Part shown: in pieces, positions 7,692-15,613 of the stretch
Layout of the letters: every line of letters begins with the position of its first letter
Position numbering within the stretch: position 1 is the first letter of the stretch
Source of the DNA: an uncultured Clostridium sp.
GTDB lineage: Bacteria > Bacillota > Clostridia > TANB77 > CAG-508
Length of the DNA stretch: 28,853 nucleotides
Assembly: GCA_900555835.1 (NCBI GenBank)
Contig: USMK01000019.1
Coordinates: 1-28,853 of the forward strand
Direction of reading: 5' to 3'
Translations under genes and position numbers: made by a program
The notes under the pieces: model-generated
The model's input: only the letters and a program-made list of their open reading frames with translations
The model's database searches: none
What the model was told of the DNA's origin: nothing

Positions 7692-9161
7692 TTATAATTC
7701 TTCTATTACTTCTTTTACTATTACTCTCTCGTCAAAAGGATGTTTTACCCCTTTTATTTCTTGGTATGGTTCGTGTCCTTTTCCAGCTAAAACAATAACA
7801 TCTGTTTTATTTGCCATTTTTATGGCTTCTTTTATTGCTTCTCTTCTGTTTTCTATACATACATATTTTCCATTTGTCTTTTTCATTCCTGTTTCTATTT
7901 CTTTTATTATTTCATCTGGTTTTTCTGTTCTCGGATTATCTGATGTAATTATTGAAAAATCAGCAATTCTTCCTGATATTTCTCCCATAATTGGTCTTTT
8001 CGTACTATCTCTATCTCCACCACATCCAAATACGGATATTAATCTTCCTCTTGTATACGCTTTTACCGCTGTTAATATGCTTTCCAAACTTTCTGGTGAA
8101 TGAGCATAATCTATCATTATTGTTAGTCCTTTTTTGTTGTCTACAAGTTCACTTCTTCCTGGTACTCTAACTGCTAATAGAGCTTCTTTTATTTGGTCAG
8201 CATTAGCTCCAAATTCAGTAGCTACGCAAATTGCTGCTAGTGAATTATATACACTAAATCTTCCTGGTATTCCTGTTTTTACTCTTTCATTTTTTTCGCC
8301 TATTTTTACTTTAAAATCAACTGATGCACTTGTTACTGTAATATCTTTTGCAAGTACATTACATGGATTATCTATTCCATATGTTTTTATTTCGCAAGGT
8401 AAATCCATTTTTGTTAATTTTTGAACCTGTAAATCATCTCCATTTATGTAGGCTTTTTTGCACATACTAAACATTTTTAATTTTGAATTAAAGTAATCTT
8501 CCATATTTGGATGTTCTTTTGGACTTATATGGTCTCTTAAAAAGTTTGTAAATACTCCAACATCAAATTCTATTCCTGCAACTCTATCTAATTTTAAGCT
8601 TTGAGAAGATACTTCCATTACAACTACATCTACTTTTTCTTTTACCATTTGAGCAAATAATTTGTGAAGTTCTAGGCTATCAGGCGTTGTTCTATCGCTA
8701 TCTTCTAGTTTTTTATCTCCTATATATTTAGCAATGGTTCCTATTAATCCTACTCTTTTGCCTTGTTTTTCTAATATAGATTTTATCATAAATGTTGTTG
8801 TTGTTTTACCTTTTGTTCCTGTAATTCCAACTATTTTTAGCTTTTTAGCTGGATTTTTATAAAAATTGCTTGCACATATTGCCAAACTATATCTTGTATT
8901 TGGAGCTACAATTAAAGTTACTCCTTCTGGCAATTTTATTTTCTTTAAGTCTGTTCCTTCCTCTACCATAATGGCAGTTGCGCCTTTTTCTATTGCATCT
9001 GCTATATATTTATGCCCGTCTGTATCAAATCCCTTTATTGCTACAAACATCGAATTTTCCTTTACTTTCCTTGAATCACTTTCTAATGATTTTATGTCTA
9101 AATCTAAATTACCTTTTGCTTTTAAACCTTGCAAGCCAGATAATATTTTTTTTAGTTCCAT
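7692..9161 (-). CDS. murE: MurE, UDP-MurNAc-dipeptide:meso-DAP ligase
   Basis: ATP-dependent cytoplasmic ligase that adds the third residue of the peptidoglycan stem peptide. Conserved parts are the N-terminal LESDSRKVKENSMFVAIKG domain, the P-loop GITGTKGKTTTTFM, the central NFLRDH and the C-terminal SDNPRTEKP. The DNPR sequence is the meso-diaminopimelate-specific signature, so the wall is probably DAP-type. I prefer the ATG at 9161 (490 residues), with GGGAG eight bases upstream, over a TTG five codons earlier. An AT-rich gap of about 95 bases separates it from the end of spoVD. There is no in-frame CGG. Confidence 0.95.
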   Translation of the reverse strand: MELKKILSGLQGLKAKGNLDLDIKSLESDSRKVKENSMFVAIKGFDTDGHKYIADAIEKGATAIMVEEGTDLKKIKLPEGVTLIVAPNTRYSLAICASNFYKNPAKKLKIVGITGTKGKTTTTFMIKSILEKQGKRVGLIGTIAKYIGDKKLEDSDRTTPDSLELHKLFAQMVKEKVDVVVMEVSSQSLKLDRVAGIEFDVGVFTNFLRDHISPKEHPNMEDYFNSKLKMFSMCKKAYINGDDLQVQKLTKMDLPCEIKTYGIDNPCNVLAKDITVTSASVDFKVKIGEKNERVKTGIPGRFSVYNSLAAICVATEFGANADQIKEALLAVRVPGRSELVDNKKGLTIMIDYAHSPESLESILTAVKAYTRGRLISVFGCGGDRDSTKRPIMGEISGRIADFSIITSDNPRTEKPDEIIKEIETGMKKTNGKYVCIENRREAIKEAIKMANKTDVIVLAGKGHEPYQEIKGVKHPFDERVIVKEVIEEL

Positions 9162-9255
9162 TCTTACATCTCCCAACTCATAGATTTTTACTTTTACATT
9201 ATATAATTATTTTTTCTTTTTGTATATATTTATCGCATAATTTTACATTATTTTT

Positions 9256-9554
9256 TTAAATTTGCACCTCTACTTTGCTTCCTTTTATAACTTTTACTCC
9301 GTGGTTTTGGCAATTGTTCCATAATTATTTTTTCTTTAACATCATCTTCTTTTTCTTCTTTCAATATCAGTTCTAAGCCTAAATCCTTTAAAATACTTTT
9401 TGCTTCTTTTATTGTTTTATCTCTTAGCTCAGGAATTTCAACTTCTTCTAGCACATCTTCTTCTGTTTGATTATCCTTTTTCACTTCCAAATAAGCAAGC
9501 ACATCTGTCAAAACCTTAGAAGCTACTGGTGCTGCTATGCCTCCTCCTTGGTGT
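9256..9554 (-). CDS. spoVD: 3' part of the SpoVD-like PBP (last transpeptidase helix plus PASTA), cut off by the element
   Basis: From the 12-bp core (9543-9554) the frame reads GGGIAAPVASKVLTDVLAYL and then an acidic linker. This is the final helix of a class B PBP transpeptidase domain. One PASTA domain follows, with EIPELRDKTIKEAKSILKDL, GLELILK and MEQLPKPG. It joins in frame to the 5' part at 16974-18677 if the element is removed. An in-frame CGG at 9301-9299 must be read +1 to give PKPGVKVIKGSKVEVQI and the stop at 9256; unshifted, the end is SKSYKRKQSRGANLKK, which is unlike PASTA. The piece has no start signal of its own, so it is probably silent while the element is present. Confidence 0.85.
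9299..9301 (-). other. Recoding site 5: CGG in the spoVD 3' part
   Basis: Frame CCA CGG AGT; skipping C gives CCA GGA GTA, the conserved P-G turn of the PASTA domain, and leads to the stop at 9256-9258. Confidence 0.75.
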
Positions 9555-9567
9555 ATTTTGTCACTAC
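9543..9567. other. Left attachment junction of the element
   Basis: Core CCTCCTTGGTGT (9543-9554), then the element-side half-site ATTTTGTCACTAC (9555-9567). Chromosomal sequence to the left encodes the PBP C-terminus. Confidence 0.85.
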
Positions 9568-9569
9568 AA

Positions 9570-11283
9570 TTATGCCTCTTTTATCTTTTCAAAGATACTT
9601 GTTTTATTTTCCTCATCTATGTATTCTAAAATACTGTTTAATTCATTCATAAATTTAAAATGAATTGTAATTTTTTTATCTTCATGAATCTCTATGTAAT
9701 CAATTAACTCTGTTATAACATCTCTGTCTAATTCTGTTATATTTTTATGTACTTTAAAATTTTCTATCCATTTACTATTTCCATTTATAATTTCTTCTTC
9801 TTTTTCTTTTTGTTTATCTAGATTTTTCATCATTTCTTTTATTCTATCAATATCCTGTTCATATTTTTGTTTATACTCCAAATACTCTTCTTTAGTTATA
9901 TATTCATTTTTCCAATCTTCATATAAACATCTTTTTAAATTGCTTATTTTTTCTATTTCCTTTTCTTTTGTTCTTTTAATATTTTCCATATTTTCACGTG
10001 CTAATTTTTTAGTGTTTGATTTATTAATCTGCTCTAATATTTTTTCAGTATCAACAAGTAATTCTATATGTAATTTAATAGCTGTAAGCACTGCATTTTC
10101 TAATTCTTCCACTTTTATAGTATGTTTTGTGCATAACTTATTTGATTTTTTTCTGTATGTACCACATATGTAATATTCATAAACAGTACCTCTTTTGTTT
10201 TTACAATATTTCTTATGCATCGCTCTTCCACAATCTGCACATTTTAGTATTCCAGCCCACATACTTAGTTTTCCACTATTTTGTACCCTAGCATCAACTT
10301 TTCTCATACCTTGTGCTTTTTCAAATAATTCTTTATCTATAATTGCCTCATGCATATTTTTTACTGTAATCCATTCTTCTTCTGGTACTTGTTCTACTTT
10401 ATGAACTTTATAGCTTTTTACTCTCCTTTTGCCTTGCGTAATATTTCCTATATAAATATCATTTTTTAAGATATTTCTGACAGTTGATGGACACCATGAA
10501 TAATCTTCTTGCATTATTTGAAAATTATTATAGTTTTGATTTAACTTCTTCTTTTTATAGCCTGTTGGATTTAAGACGCCCATATCATTTAGTTTATGAC
10601 ATATACTTAAATTTCCTAATCCTTCATTTACTTTCCATTCAAAAATTTTTCTTACAATTTCGGCTGATTCCTTATCTATAATTAACTTATGATTATCTTC
10701 TGGATTCTTTATATATCCATATGATGGAAAAGCTCCCACAAATTCTCCGTTTCTTTTTTCTTCCATTTAGTGCGGACCTTATTTTTATTGATGTATCTCT
10801 ACAATATTCATCGTTTATTAAATTCTTAAATGGAACTAATATTGTATTCGTACTTGTAGGATTTTTAAAGCTGTCTACACTATCATTTATGGCAATAAAT
10901 CTAATATTAAATAAAGGAAATATTTGCTCTATATAATTTCCAACTTCTATATAGTTTCTTCCAAGTCTTGATAAGTCTTTAACTAGAACACAATTAATAT
11001 TTCCTTTTCTCATATCTTCTAGCAATCTTTGAAATCCAGGTCTATTAAAGTCTGTTCCTGTATAACCATCATCAATATAAGTATCATAGACAATCAAATC
11101 ATCATGTTCTTCAATAAATTCATTTAACAACGCCTTTTGACTTGTAATACTATTGCTTTCTTGCTTGTTTTCTCCGTTGTCGCTATCTTCTTGTGAAAGT
11201 CTTATATATACTGCGACTGACCAGTTTTTTGTTTCTTTTGTGTTTGAATTTTCTGAAGAATATTTTGATTTTCGACCAGCCAT
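9570..11283 (-). CDS. Large serine recombinase (integrase/excisionase), read through one CGG site
   Basis: From the ATG at 11283 (AGGGAGGT site), with the CGG at 10749 read +1, the product is 570 residues, normal for large serine recombinases. Domain order: N-terminal resolvase domain with the catalytic serine in VYIRLSQED (about 30-38), DDGYTGTDFNRPGF, and KDLSRLGRNY; recombinase domain with GAFPSYGYIKNPEDNHKL and NILKNDIYIGN; zinc ribbon with CADCGRAM and a second Cys pair in ICGTYRKKSNKLCTKH; then a long charged coiled coil. Unshifted, the frame ends 18 codons after the CGG, leaving only the catalytic domain. With the skip the junction reads KKKGEFVGAF, the usual G-x-F-x-G-A motif. Its position beside an attachment site argues that it acts on this element. 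Confidence 0.93.
10747..10749 (-). other. Recoding site 6: CGG in the element recombinase
   Basis: Frame AAA CGG AGA; skipping C gives AAA GGA GAA TTT, restoring GEFVGAFPSYGY. Confidence 0.8.
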
Positions 11284-11333
11284 TAATTTTTTACCTCCCT
11301 TCTTTTATAGTGTAACGTGTTCAATTAGAAAAA

Positions 11334-11486
11334 TCAGCCCAATTTGCTTTTTTGTTTTAAAATATTTATCATGCATTCATTAATTTTTTTATCATTTTCA
11401 GAATATTTAAATTCGACAGTCATATTTCCAACTTGCAATTGATATAAGTTTTTATTATTAACTAAACATTCAAATTTTTGTTTCAT
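11334..11486 (-). CDS. 50-residue element protein upstream of the recombinase
   Basis: A short ORF with an AGAGGT ribosome site 9 bases before its ATG at 11486. It ends 50 bases before the recombinase start. The protein starts MKQKFECLVNNKNLYQLQVG and ends with a charged helix, KKINECMINILKQKSK. Small proteins of about this size and shape (TnpW and similar) often precede large serine recombinases in clostridial elements. Position and size suggest the same class here, but I cannot show homology. Confidence 0.6.
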   Translation of the reverse strand: MKQKFECLVNNKNLYQLQVGNMTVEFKYSENDKKINECMINILKQKSKLG

Positions 11487-11814
11487 ATTTCAATTACCTC
11501 TTTTATTTTTGATATTTAAGTTTATTATGTTGAGAAAAATTTTATTACTTTTTTCTCTTTACTAGGTAAATGCCACTTAAAACTAAAAAACCGGAAATTT
11601 TCAAAAAATTTTTTATTTTTTTATAAATTTGCAAAAAAATAACTAGATATTAGTTGTTTTACTAATTTCTAGTTATTTTTATTACTTGTATATCTTATTA
11701 TTTTAAATAAACACTCTTGCCAAATTTATTAACATTTTAATAAATTTATTCAAAAGAGGTGATTATTTCTAACCACCTCCCAGTTCGACATCAGTTGATG
11801 TCATAGTCGAGGAA
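11487..11814. other. Non-coding stretch between small ORF and peptide gene
   Basis: AT-rich sequence with no credible ORF. It holds two stem-loops: a 14-bp imperfect inverted repeat at 11641-11674 built on AACTAGA/TCTAGTT with T-rich flanks on both sides, and the peptide-gene terminator at 11756-11779. A 16-bp palindrome, GACATCAGTTGATGTC (11787-11802), lies just after the peptide stop codon. Confidence 0.6.
11756..11779 (-). terminator. Terminator of the cysteine-rich peptide gene
   Basis: On the minus strand, GAGGTGGTT, a six-base loop and AATCACCTC (nine pairs, one G-U) are followed by TTTT. It lies 36 bases past the peptide stop. Confidence 0.75.
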
Positions 11815-11988
11815 TTAGTCCGCTGTTTTGTAGGTTTCCTTAACGGAAGTTACATCAGCATTCTGATCCTGACAACCTTTGCAGTTTACTCCACCGCCCT
11901 GACATAAGCTTGCACATCTACATGTGCTCGCAAAAGACATAGGCTTAACCATGGAGTCTGCAACCTTTTTGGTGTCAACACACTTCAT
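11815..11988 (-). CDS. Six-cysteine peptide, candidate RiPP precursor
   Basis: This 57-codon ORF has an excellent AAAGGAGGT site 7 bases before its ATG. The peptide starts MKCVDTKKVADSMVKPM, a leader-like section. The core-like section STCRCASLCQGGGVNCKGCQ holds five of the six cysteines within 17 residues (C23, C25, C29, C36, C39; C3 is in the leader). A polar tail without cysteine follows. It diverges from a radical SAM/SPASM enzyme starting 340 bases away, and its own terminator follows. Radical SAM maturases of cysteine-rich clostridial peptides (SCIFF-type and Clo7bot-type) install sulfur-to-carbon crosslinks. This peptide matches neither sequence that I remember, so its subfamily is open. 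Confidence 0.8.
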   Translation of the reverse strand: MKCVDTKKVADSMVKPMSFASTCRCASLCQGGGVNCKGCQDQNADVTSVKETYKTAD

Positions 11989-12024
11989 AACCTTTACCTC
12001 CTTTTGATGAAAAAATATAATGTT

Positions 12025-12078
12025 AAGGTTATATATTAACTTAGGAAAAACCTAAGATAACCTTCTCAAATTTGAGAA
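12025..12078. promoter_or_regulatory. Nested dyads in the divergent control region
   Basis: AAGGTTA (12025-12031) and TAACCTT (12058-12064) enclose CTTAGG-AAAAA-CCTAAG (12040-12056). Immediately beside them is the perfect 16-bp palindrome TTCTCAAATTTGAGAA (12063-12078). They sit just upstream of the peptide gene. The inner pair could be a hairpin in its 5' leader and the outer palindrome an operator. No regulator gene is recognised inside the element. The rest of 11989-12327 is AT-rich without an ORF I trust. Confidence 0.5.
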
Positions 12079-12221
12079 ATGTTGACAAGCATATTATTTG
12101 TTTAGCGATTATCATTCTATCATATTTTCTAAATTATGTCAAGTATTTTATTGTGGTTTTTATAAAAAACTCTAAAAAACACTATAATAAAAATCAAGAT
12201 ATAATCAAAAAACAAGCTTTC

Positions 12222-12250
12222 TTGACAAATTATGTAAATTACATTATAAT
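12222..12250 (+). promoter_or_regulatory. Consensus promoter of the radical SAM gene
   Basis: TTGACA (12222-12227), 17 bases, TATAAT (12245-12250): both hexamers are perfect. It lies 77 bases before the ATG. Confidence 0.8.
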
Positions 12251-12327
12251 ATATATACATCTTTGTAGAAGATGAGATATTATAAACCAGTGTAAAAAAT
12301 AACTATAACATCTAGGAGGTACACATT

Positions 12328-13644
12328 ATGAAACTTTCAAAATTTTTTACAGTTGTTCAGATTGAGGACGATGTTTTTGCTGTCTACAATCGACTTGTTA
12401 TGGATGTAGTATTTGTAACAAGAGAAGAATTGACTAAAATTCAGAATCTTCATTTTGAAACCAAGCTACTCAAAAGCAAAGGAATCTATGTAGAAAATGA
12501 TTCTACAGACGAATTAGCTTATGAAAGACTGAAGGAACAGTACTTTAAAGAAAGTACAAACTTGCATATTATGTATTTGATTTTAACAACAAGTTGTAAC
12601 CTTGCATGTAAATATTGTTATATAGAAAACAATGTTTGCAACAACAAAATTGAGCATAATATGTCAGAGGCAACAGCACACCTTGCAATTGAAAGATATA
12701 TTGAACATTTAAAAAATGTTGGTTTAAAAGAGGCTGAAATCATTCTTTATGGTGGTGAGCCACTTACAAACTGGAGCTGTGTCAAAGAAATTGCAAAGTA
12801 TACAAAAAAAATGACTGAGAATACTGGAATCAATGTAGTTGTTTCTATGGTTACTAATGGAACATTACTTGACGAGGAAAAAGCAAACTTTATTGCTGAA
12901 TATAGCATAAAAGTTGGAATTTCTATTGATGGTCCAAAGGAGATTAATGACGAAAATAGAATCTATCGTGCTTCAGATAAAAGTGTTTATGATAGAGTCT
13001 TACATACAGTTGATCTTCTTAATTCAAAGGGAATTGATTTTGGTTTTTCGATTACACTTTCAGATACCTTTATAAAAAATAAGGAAGATGTAATTGAATG
13101 GCTGAAAAATATGAAGGTAAATGGAATTGCATATAACCTTTATCATTTTTCTACCGATGACGGCTGTTGGAAAAAAACATATGAAAATCAGAGCGATTTC
13201 TTGATTGAATCCTTTGAAAAATTATATGTTGCAAAAGGTCTTGTTGAAGATCGTCAGTTCAGAAAGTTGGAAAGCTTTAAAGATTCAAGATTTAAGTTTT
13301 CTGATTGTGCGTCCGTTGGATGCAACCAGATAACCGTGAGACCAGATGGAATTTTAAGTATTTGCCATTGCTATTCTAAAACAGATAAATATGTAATTGG
13401 CAATATCTATGATATGACATTTGATGAAGCTGTTAAAAGCCAAGAAGCAACTTTTTGGAAGTACCGATCTCCTATTTTTAATGAAGAATGTCTTCAGTGT
13501 GAAGGAATTTTCATTTGTGGCGGAGGATGTCCTGCTCAAGGAGAAGCTTTATTTGGAGGCAGAAAAGAAATTGATAAACCATTCTGCATTCATACGAAGA
13601 AAAGCTTGGTATGGTTGTTAAAAAAGCTTTACGAAAATTCGTAA
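12328..13644 (+). CDS. Radical SAM/SPASM peptide maturase
   Basis: This 438-residue protein has an AGGAGGT site 7 bases before its ATG. The N-terminal ~90 residues have no iron-sulfur motif and could be a peptide-binding region. The radical SAM motif CNLACKYC (CxxxCxxC, about residues 91-98) binds the 4Fe-4S cluster that cleaves S-adenosylmethionine. ILYGGEPL and SIDGPKEIND follow. The C-terminal SPASM-type auxiliary cluster region has SVGCNQITVRPDGILSICHC, CLQCEGIFICGGGC and a final FCIHTKK. This arrangement is typical of maturases of cysteine-rich ribosomal peptides (compare CcpM of Clo7bot systems and the SCIFF maturase). The likely substrate is the six-cysteine peptide encoded divergently at 11815-11988. 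It has no in-frame CGG. Confidence 0.88.
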   Translation: MKLSKFFTVVQIEDDVFAVYNRLVMDVVFVTREELTKIQNLHFETKLLKSKGIYVENDSTDELAYERLKEQYFKESTNLHIMYLILTTSCNLACKYCYIENNVCNNKIEHNMSEATAHLAIERYIEHLKNVGLKEAEIILYGGEPLTNWSCVKEIAKYTKKMTENTGINVVVSMVTNGTLLDEEKANFIAEYSIKVGISIDGPKEINDENRIYRASDKSVYDRVLHTVDLLNSKGIDFGFSITLSDTFIKNKEDVIEWLKNMKVNGIAYNLYHFSTDDGCWKKTYENQSDFLIESFEKLYVAKGLVEDRQFRKLESFKDSRFKFSDCASVGCNQITVRPDGILSICHCYSKTDKYVIGNIYDMTFDEAVKSQEATFWKYRSPIFNEECLQCEGIFICGGGCPAQGEALFGGRKEIDKPFCIHTKKSLVWLLKKLYENS

Positions 13645-13666
13645 CTTTTTACAAGTATCTACAAGA

Positions 13667-13696
13667 AATAAGGAAGTCTTTATAGGCTTCCTTATT
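13667..13696. terminator. Bidirectional stem-loop between radical SAM and GNAT genes
   Basis: A perfect 10-bp stem, AATAAGGAAG / CTTCCTTATT, with a 10-base loop. The right arm includes the GNAT stop codon. The U-tracts on either side are weak. Confidence 0.6.
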
Positions 13697-14150
13697 CCAT
13701 TTTTAATTTCATAGTATATTTTTCTATCTCAAAACCATTGTTTTTATATAAATTAAAAGCATCTACATTTTCTGAACATACAGTAAGTTCAAGATTATCA
13801 ATTTTTTGTTTCATACACCATTGTTTAAAATTATTTATTAATAAATTTGCTAATCCTTTTTTTCTATGATTTTTGGAAACATATAACGCATCTAATATAG
13901 CTTTTTTATCTATATATACTAATGAATCGATTATATATCCAAAAAGAAAAGCAACAATCTCATTATTTAGCGTAGCAACCAACAAAATGGAATTATTTTG
14001 TCTATTTTGATAGTAATTATTTACAACATAATTTTCATTTATATTTTCATCATATTGTTTTTCATCTATTATTAATTTATTTAATAATTTATTAGCATAA
14101 TCTATTTCATCTTCTTTAATTTCTCTTATTATATAATCTGTATTTTTCAT
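13692..14150 (-). CDS. GNAT-family N-acetyltransferase
   Basis: This 152-residue single-domain protein begins IIREIKEDEIDYANKLL and has a beta-strand segment AILDALYVSKNHRKKGLANL, where R-K-K-G-L-A is the acetyl-CoA pyrophosphate-binding Q/RxxGxG/A motif. ENVDAFNLYKNNGFEIEKY, the usual GNAT C-terminal segment, follows. The acceptor is unknown: small molecule, protein or the modified peptide are all possible. It has its own promoter (14171-14199) and a GGAGGT ribosome site, and is convergent with the radical SAM gene. It is probably element cargo. Confidence 0.85.
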   Translation of the reverse strand: MKNTDYIIREIKEDEIDYANKLLNKLIIDEKQYDENINENYVVNNYYQNRQNNSILLVATLNNEIVAFLFGYIIDSLVYIDKKAILDALYVSKNHRKKGLANLLINNFKQWCMKQKIDNLELTVCSENVDAFNLYKNNGFEIEKYTMKLKME

Positions 14151-14170
14151 TTAATTCTACCTCCAAATGT

Positions 14171-14199
14171 ATTTTATCATTTATTACTAATGTGGTCAA
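14171..14199 (-). promoter_or_regulatory. Promoter of the GNAT gene
   Basis: On the minus strand, TTGACC (14199-14194), 17 bases, TAAAAT (14176-14171). It lies immediately after the terminator of the gene upstream. Confidence 0.65.
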
Positions 14200-14200
14200 G

Positions 14201-14232
14201 AAAAAACTAGAACATACAATTGTACATTCTAG
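14201..14232 (-). terminator. Terminator of the HExxH gene
   Basis: A 13-bp stem with two wobble pairs, CTAGAATGTACAA / TTGTATGTTCTAG (14207-14232), is followed on the minus strand by TTTTTT (14206-14201). Confidence 0.75.
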
Positions 14233-14240
14233 CCTTTTCT

Positions 14241-15008
14241 TTATATGCGGTTTAATATTAATTCTTTATGAAAAGAAAGAAATGATAAACTCTTTTGTAG
14301 CTTCACTTCAAAAGAAAGTTGCTGATTGTATATATTTTTTATACAGTCAATTAAATTAACACCGTTAATTTTAATTTGATAGAATTCATCATAAGCTTTA
14401 ATTGTACTATGAGTTTTGCTTTCAAATAAATTATTTCTTAAAATAATATCAATAAGCAATTCGCTTAAAATCCATTCTAAATTTGGATATTCAAATTTAT
14501 CAAAAGAATAATTTGGATTTATTTCTAATAATTTTTGAAAAAAAACAAAGTGACAGCTCTCATGCAATAAGACCTCTAAAAAATTTTCAATATAAGATGG
14601 AATATAAAATGAGTTATTTATAATCCATCTAGGGCAAAATGCAACATTTCCTACCTTTACTGTAATGCAAGTATTTTTCCAATAAGTTTCAAATTTTCCT
14701 GCAATTACAATAAGTAACTCGATAATATCAGAAGTTACCATATTTTGAAAATTCTTAATTTTCTGTTCAATACTTTGTAAGTTGTTGTCAAAATCTTCTT
14801 TCAAATATGTATAACAAAAATTGTAAATATCTATATAATTAGAGTCTTTGCTAAATTGATTCAGTAATTTAGGATATTTATCAAATAATGTTATATTAAT
14901 TAACGAGTGCTCACACATAGAAGTGTATAAAAAATCAGAGAGTAATTCTATTTCTTCTTCATACCGCATAGATTGAAATACAATAGTTGGGCGTTGTTTA
15001 TTACTCAT
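14241..15008 (-). CDS. Unknown protein with a zinc-metalloprotease HExxH motif
   Basis: A 255-residue protein of no family I recognise. The sequence EVLLHESCHFVFF (about 164-176) is a classic HExxH zinc-protease helix. A second acidic helix, EWILSELLIDII, follows some 30 residues later and could supply the third ligand. No signal peptide or membrane segment is evident. It has its own promoter, an AAAGG-type ribosome site and terminator. In an element with a radical SAM peptide cassette, a leader-cleaving protease is a reasonable guess, but nothing links it directly. Codon 15 is an in-frame CGG (14966-14964). If read +1 the product would end after 19 residues, so either this CGG is tolerated, the true start lies further downstream, or the gene is not expressed here. 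Confidence 0.7.
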   Translation of the reverse strand: MSNKQRPTIVFQSMRYEEEIELLSDFLYTSMCEHSLINITLFDKYPKLLNQFSKDSNYIDIYNFCYTYLKEDFDNNLQSIEQKIKNFQNMVTSDIIELLIVIAGKFETYWKNTCITVKVGNVAFCPRWIINNSFYIPSYIENFLEVLLHESCHFVFFQKLLEINPNYSFDKFEYPNLEWILSELLIDIILRNNLFESKTHSTIKAYDEFYQIKINGVNLIDCIKNIYNQQLSFEVKLQKSLSFLSFHKELILNRI

Positions 15009-15045
15009 AATGATATACCTTTACCTTTCTAAATTTTGTAACTTA

Positions 15046-15074
15046 ATTGTACTAAATTTTTATCAAAAAGTCAA
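15046..15074 (-). promoter_or_regulatory. Promoter of the HExxH gene
   Basis: On the minus strand, TTGACT (15074-15069), 17 bases, TACAAT (15051-15046), about 38 bases before the ATG. Confidence 0.65.
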
Positions 15075-15238
15075 TTTATGTAAATGTATTTTATAATATT
15101 TATTTTATAAAATACGAATAAATCAAATTTTAACTTGATTTTTTATGCCTATATCTTTTACATAGTGCACGAATATGTGTCTAACACACACTCCTAAAAC
15201 ACTAAAAGGAAAAGCCTTTAACTTGTCAGATTTTCAAA

Positions 15239-15266
15239 AAAATGTCAGATTTTTGTCTGACATTTT
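15239..15266 (-). terminator. Terminator after the TnpV-like gene
   Basis: AAAATGTCAGA and TCTGACATTTT form an 11-bp stem with a 6-base loop about 25 bases beyond the stop codon, with A/T-rich flanks on both sides. The intervening block between it and the HExxH promoter (15075-15238) holds no gene I can support. Confidence 0.65.
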
Positions 15267-15292
15267 ATATAAGTACATTTTGTAATATTTTC

Positions 15293-15583
15293 TTACTCTC
15301 TGTATGTCTTTATGATTTTTGGACATATTGTCCAAATTACTAATTCATCTGCTTTGCTATAAATAAAATTATTATATTTTGCTAGTTCTATAAAGCTATC
15401 TGTATTAGGTTCCTTATATCTATTTTTTAATTCACCTATAATAGAATCTTTTAAATAATTAAATTCTTCATCTTTTAATTTTAAAAAATCATTTATTTCT
15501 CCATTCATTATCAGTTCTTGATACGTTATCGTTTTATATTCTTCTAAATACTTACTATATAAAATTCCATATTTACTTAACAT
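15293..15583 (-). CDS. TnpV-like element protein
   Basis: A 96-residue protein with an AGAAGGT site four bases before its ATG. The pattern KYGILYSKYLEEYKTITYQE then LIMNGEINDFLKLKDEEF resembles the TnpV family of clostridial serine-recombinase transposons (a Y..L..YLE.H....Y..L...G.L...L...D.. pattern). TnpV function is not known. Thirty bases separate it from the preceding unknown gene, so they form a small operon. Decayed copies of its C-terminal end appear at about 16197-16240 and 16299-16350. Confidence 0.6.
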   Translation of the reverse strand: MLSKYGILYSKYLEEYKTITYQELIMNGEINDFLKLKDEEFNYLKDSIIGELKNRYKEPNTDSFIELAKYNNFIYSKADELVIWTICPKIIKTYRE

Positions 15584-15613
15584 TTTTACCTTCTAAACAT
15601 TCAATAATTAAAT

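Noticed and set aside
12072..12275. 67-codon plus-strand ORF in the peptide/maturase control region
   Set aside because: It covers the maturase promoter and a palindrome, has AT-rich composition and no ribosome site.
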